Assembly (NCBI GenBank): GCA_023333565.1
Contig: JAJKFH010002807.1
Span: 62,001-126,000, forward strand
DNA from: Puffinus mauretanicus
Lineage: Eukaryota > Chordata > Aves > Procellariiformes > Procellariidae
DNA: 64,000 nucleotides
Direction: 5' to 3'
Shown here: piece by piece, positions 45,176 to 64,000 of the stretch
Layout of the letters: the number at the start of each line of letters is the position of its first letter
Position numbering within the stretch: position 1 is the stretch's first letter
The notes under the pieces: model-generated
Told to the model about the DNA's origin: nothing
The model's database searches: none
Seen by the model: the letters and a program-made list of their open reading frames with translations, nothing else
Position numbers and translations under genes: made by a program

Positions 45176-47710
45176 AGGACACAATTTGTTCAAAAACTTT
45201 TATTTACTATAAAGACAAAAAACACCAAAATAGGTACAAATTATACTATATAAAATTGGTTCAATGGGGTAAAAACTTTTAATTAAAATATCTTGATATA
45301 TTTAAAATAACAAAGGATACAATGAAGCCAAATTTATTAACCCAGAGATTTCTGTAAAATTTGCTTGCACAGTAAGGTGCTAATAGAAGTTAGCCCTTAA
45401 GCCCTGGAAGTCTTAGGAATCAGTCACATAGCAAATATAATTTCATTGTGAAAGTGAACTTTGGTAGAAGAAACTCTATAGGACACCTGAGGTAGTAGAA
45501 ACTGGAATAAACAGCAGTAGACGTTATTTACAACTTAAGTACCAAATAACATTAAGAACACAAAAAATAATTACACAATACAATTTTCAGTCCAGCTTTG
45601 ATCCAAAGAAAATAAGAATATTACATCACATCTGCATTTTAAAAACACCACAATTACCAGCAAGCTGAGGGAAATGCAAACTCAAACAAATACATTTGGA
45701 CACCTAGAGGCAGTTTGAGTTTGAAATGTGGTAGGCATGGTGATCTGCAAAGTAATACTGATTAGCTGAGGTTCATCAGTTTATACAGTTTACATTTCTG
45801 CCAGAAATAGTATTAATCTGACAACTGATCTTCCAGTATATGAATTGGCAAGAGTGCATCCTTTAAAGCTTGCACATAAGAAAGACTTGGAAACAATCTT
45901 ATTAGAATGAGAAATTCTAAAGTGGTCAAAAAAAAAGTCAAGTACAAACAGTTAGAGCTACCAAACTTCACATTTCAGTATTATCTTTTTAACTCTTCGA
46001 AGTCTGCCAATTTTCTAAAACAAAGGAATGTAAAATTTTCAAAAGAAACACATTCACAACTAATGACACTGCTTTTTTTATTAGTATGAGCACTATCATT
46101 CCTGTAAACTTATCTTTAAGATGTTTTACTTCCAATTTGTATTGTACATTTTTAATGTACTATAGCTTATCTAGTTTGTCCTGAGTCTTTGAAAATAACC
46201 AATTCTGTTTCAGTCCAACAATCCAGCTGGCTTCTGAAGAGTTAAAACATGAACAGTATTTTTTTTCCAAATGGATTAAACACAATCAGTATTCGATATA
46301 AAAAGATCCCCTTTCTTAAAAAAGCAAAAGAAAAGCTGCCATTTTCCTTCAGAATTACATGCATCAGAGTCTAAAAACCTGCCTTTAAAATTATTTTAAA
46401 AACCTGTTTTAAAAAAAACACACCTGCTAAAACCCACAAGTTTTGCACTACAGGTGAAGCTTTTCTTCACATTTTACTTTATCTTGCTTTTCAAGTCCAA
46501 GTTTGTTTCTTGTTAAAATAAATACCTTTCTTATGGTAATATTTTTAACATTTTCAAATTAAATTATCACTAATGGCTACAGTAAATAGATGATGTATGG
46601 CAGAAGGAAAACAGCAGGTAAAACTTGTTATCAGTAGAGAACATGACCTCAGTTTTGTTACACAAAAAATGAGATTTGCTCGTAGTTGGCACCTGCTCCT
46701 ACTGAAGTACAGGACAAAGTCTCTCATAAACTTCAATGGGAGCTGGGTTTGGGGCCATTGACATGAAACTTCTCTACATGATTTGCCAGAAGAAACTGCT
46801 ATATGAAAAGAAGGCTCAACAACTTTTAGCATGATTCAGACTAAGTTGTTTTATGCAGAACAATCTTGGTTTTTCTGTTTTGTTTTTTAAATAACCTACA
46901 GTATCAGAGCCTTCAACACTGCCTTGTTGAAGGTGGCATTTTATATTATTCCAGATCTCCAGCAAATCTGTTTTTAAAACTCTTGTGTCAGCACAATGTT
47001 CCATGACACAGATTGCATCTTTTTCTAAAGACTATTTTAAAAGATCACCTTTCCCTGAAAGTTAAAAATACAATTAAAACAAACTTCAATTTCAAAAGAA
47101 ATTACATGGCCAGCAGTAAATGCACAGTGAACCACAACTGCCTGCTGTTACTTTAAGGAAGGCAAAATGTTTTTTAAAGTATCCATCAATGTTTGGATTT
47201 GTTACTCAGAGAACTTTGTGTAATTAAAAGGGACAGATACAGAACTTCCTTTTAATTAGTGCTGAAAACTGGCTAATTGTAGAACCCTCTGCTGACATCT
47301 ACATGATGTGAAATGGAACAGTGATTGCTATATTAAAATAGATCCTGAGCCCCTCAGCTGCTAATATTGCTGAAAAAGTGCTCCAAATAAAATATAAATC
47401 ACTTGTCTGCTAAATAATCATGCAGATTTAAGTAAAAATGCTTTTGTGTTCACATAGAGCCAGATGTTTGAAAAGGCACAGTTTACAAATCTCTGCACAA
47501 GTTGTGAAACGTTGCATACTGAGCTTAGGTAAAGATCTCGATTTGTCAATCACATACTTAGGTAAGGTCCTCCACTGGCTTCACGTCCTTGACGTATCTA
47601 TCATTAAGGTCAGCAGAATAATACAATTTGCTGTGCTTAACTGCACTGCAAGAGAGTTATTGTATATTCAGTAGCATCTTCTTCAGTATATCAGCTTTAT
47701 ACATAAGTAG
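45176..47710 (-). other. MAP3K1: MAP3K1 3' untranslated region
   Basis: About 2.5 kb of AU-rich sequence follows the stop codon on the minus strand. The end is placed by the AATAAA at 45204-45199, which has GU-rich sequence after it. One exact UGUAAAUA motif lies at 45532-45525. Alternative signals exist further on (44999-44994). Confidence 0.6.
45199..45204 (-). terminator. MAP3K1: MAP3K1 polyadenylation signal candidate
   Basis: Minus-strand AATAAA in AGTAAATAAAAGTTT, followed within 30-50 bases by TGTAATGTAAACATGTT. Confidence 0.5.

Positions 47711-64000
<16,290 letters not shown>

Overview
This is a vertebrate nuclear window, almost certainly from a bird. It carries three intron-rich protein genes, 5'-truncated CR1 LINEs with the avian-type 3' tail (TTCCAACCTTAATGATTCTATG) and avian-type retroviral LTRs. 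The gene order MIER3 (+), SETD9 (-), MAP3K1 (-) is the conserved block of human 5q11.2, which from general knowledge lies on the avian Z chromosome. The species cannot be named from the sequence.

Layout. 1-2239: intergenic, nothing recognised. About 2240-3560: a CpG island holding the MIER3 promoter and its first two coding exons. 2794-22549: MIER3, 13 coding exons that join without a frame break to 551 codons plus stop, followed by a long AU-rich 3' UTR to about 26005. Intron 9 of MIER3 holds an antisense, truncated endogenous retrovirus (LTR, primer-binding site and broken gag, about 16937-19176). About 26006-32890: the tail-to-tail space between MIER3 and SETD9, with a solo LTR (29064-29650) and a CR1 copy (29865-30801). 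33173-41072: SETD9, six coding exons, 294 codons plus stop, with a CR1 3' fragment and an (AAT)15 run in intron 3 and a CpG-island promoter near 40780-41320. 41320-45175: intergenic, with a compact LTR (41895-42288) in the same sense as SETD9. About 45180-47710: MAP3K1 3' UTR. 47711-62843: the last 14 coding exons of MAP3K1 (numbered 7-20 on the human gene model), encoding 1075 residues from just before the RING-type zinc finger to the C-terminus. The 5' part of MAP3K1 lies beyond 64000. A 1.6 kb CR1 copy sits in MAP3K1 intron 11.

Function. MIER3 encodes an ELM2-SANT chromatin corepressor subunit, SETD9 a SET-domain protein and MAP3K1 the MEKK1 kinase. They are neighbours by conserved synteny, not an operon, and there is no sign that they act in one pathway.

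Exon boundaries were read by hand from AG/GT sites and reading phase. All junctions keep frame and every intron examined is GT-AG. No wholly new system was found. The most interesting points are an LTR placed to act as an alternative SETD9 promoter, an ERV whose gag ATG overlaps a tRNA-Ser-like primer-binding site and whose LTR carries an 11-bp tandem array, and the apparent absence of the mammalian-type caspase site in MAP3K1.
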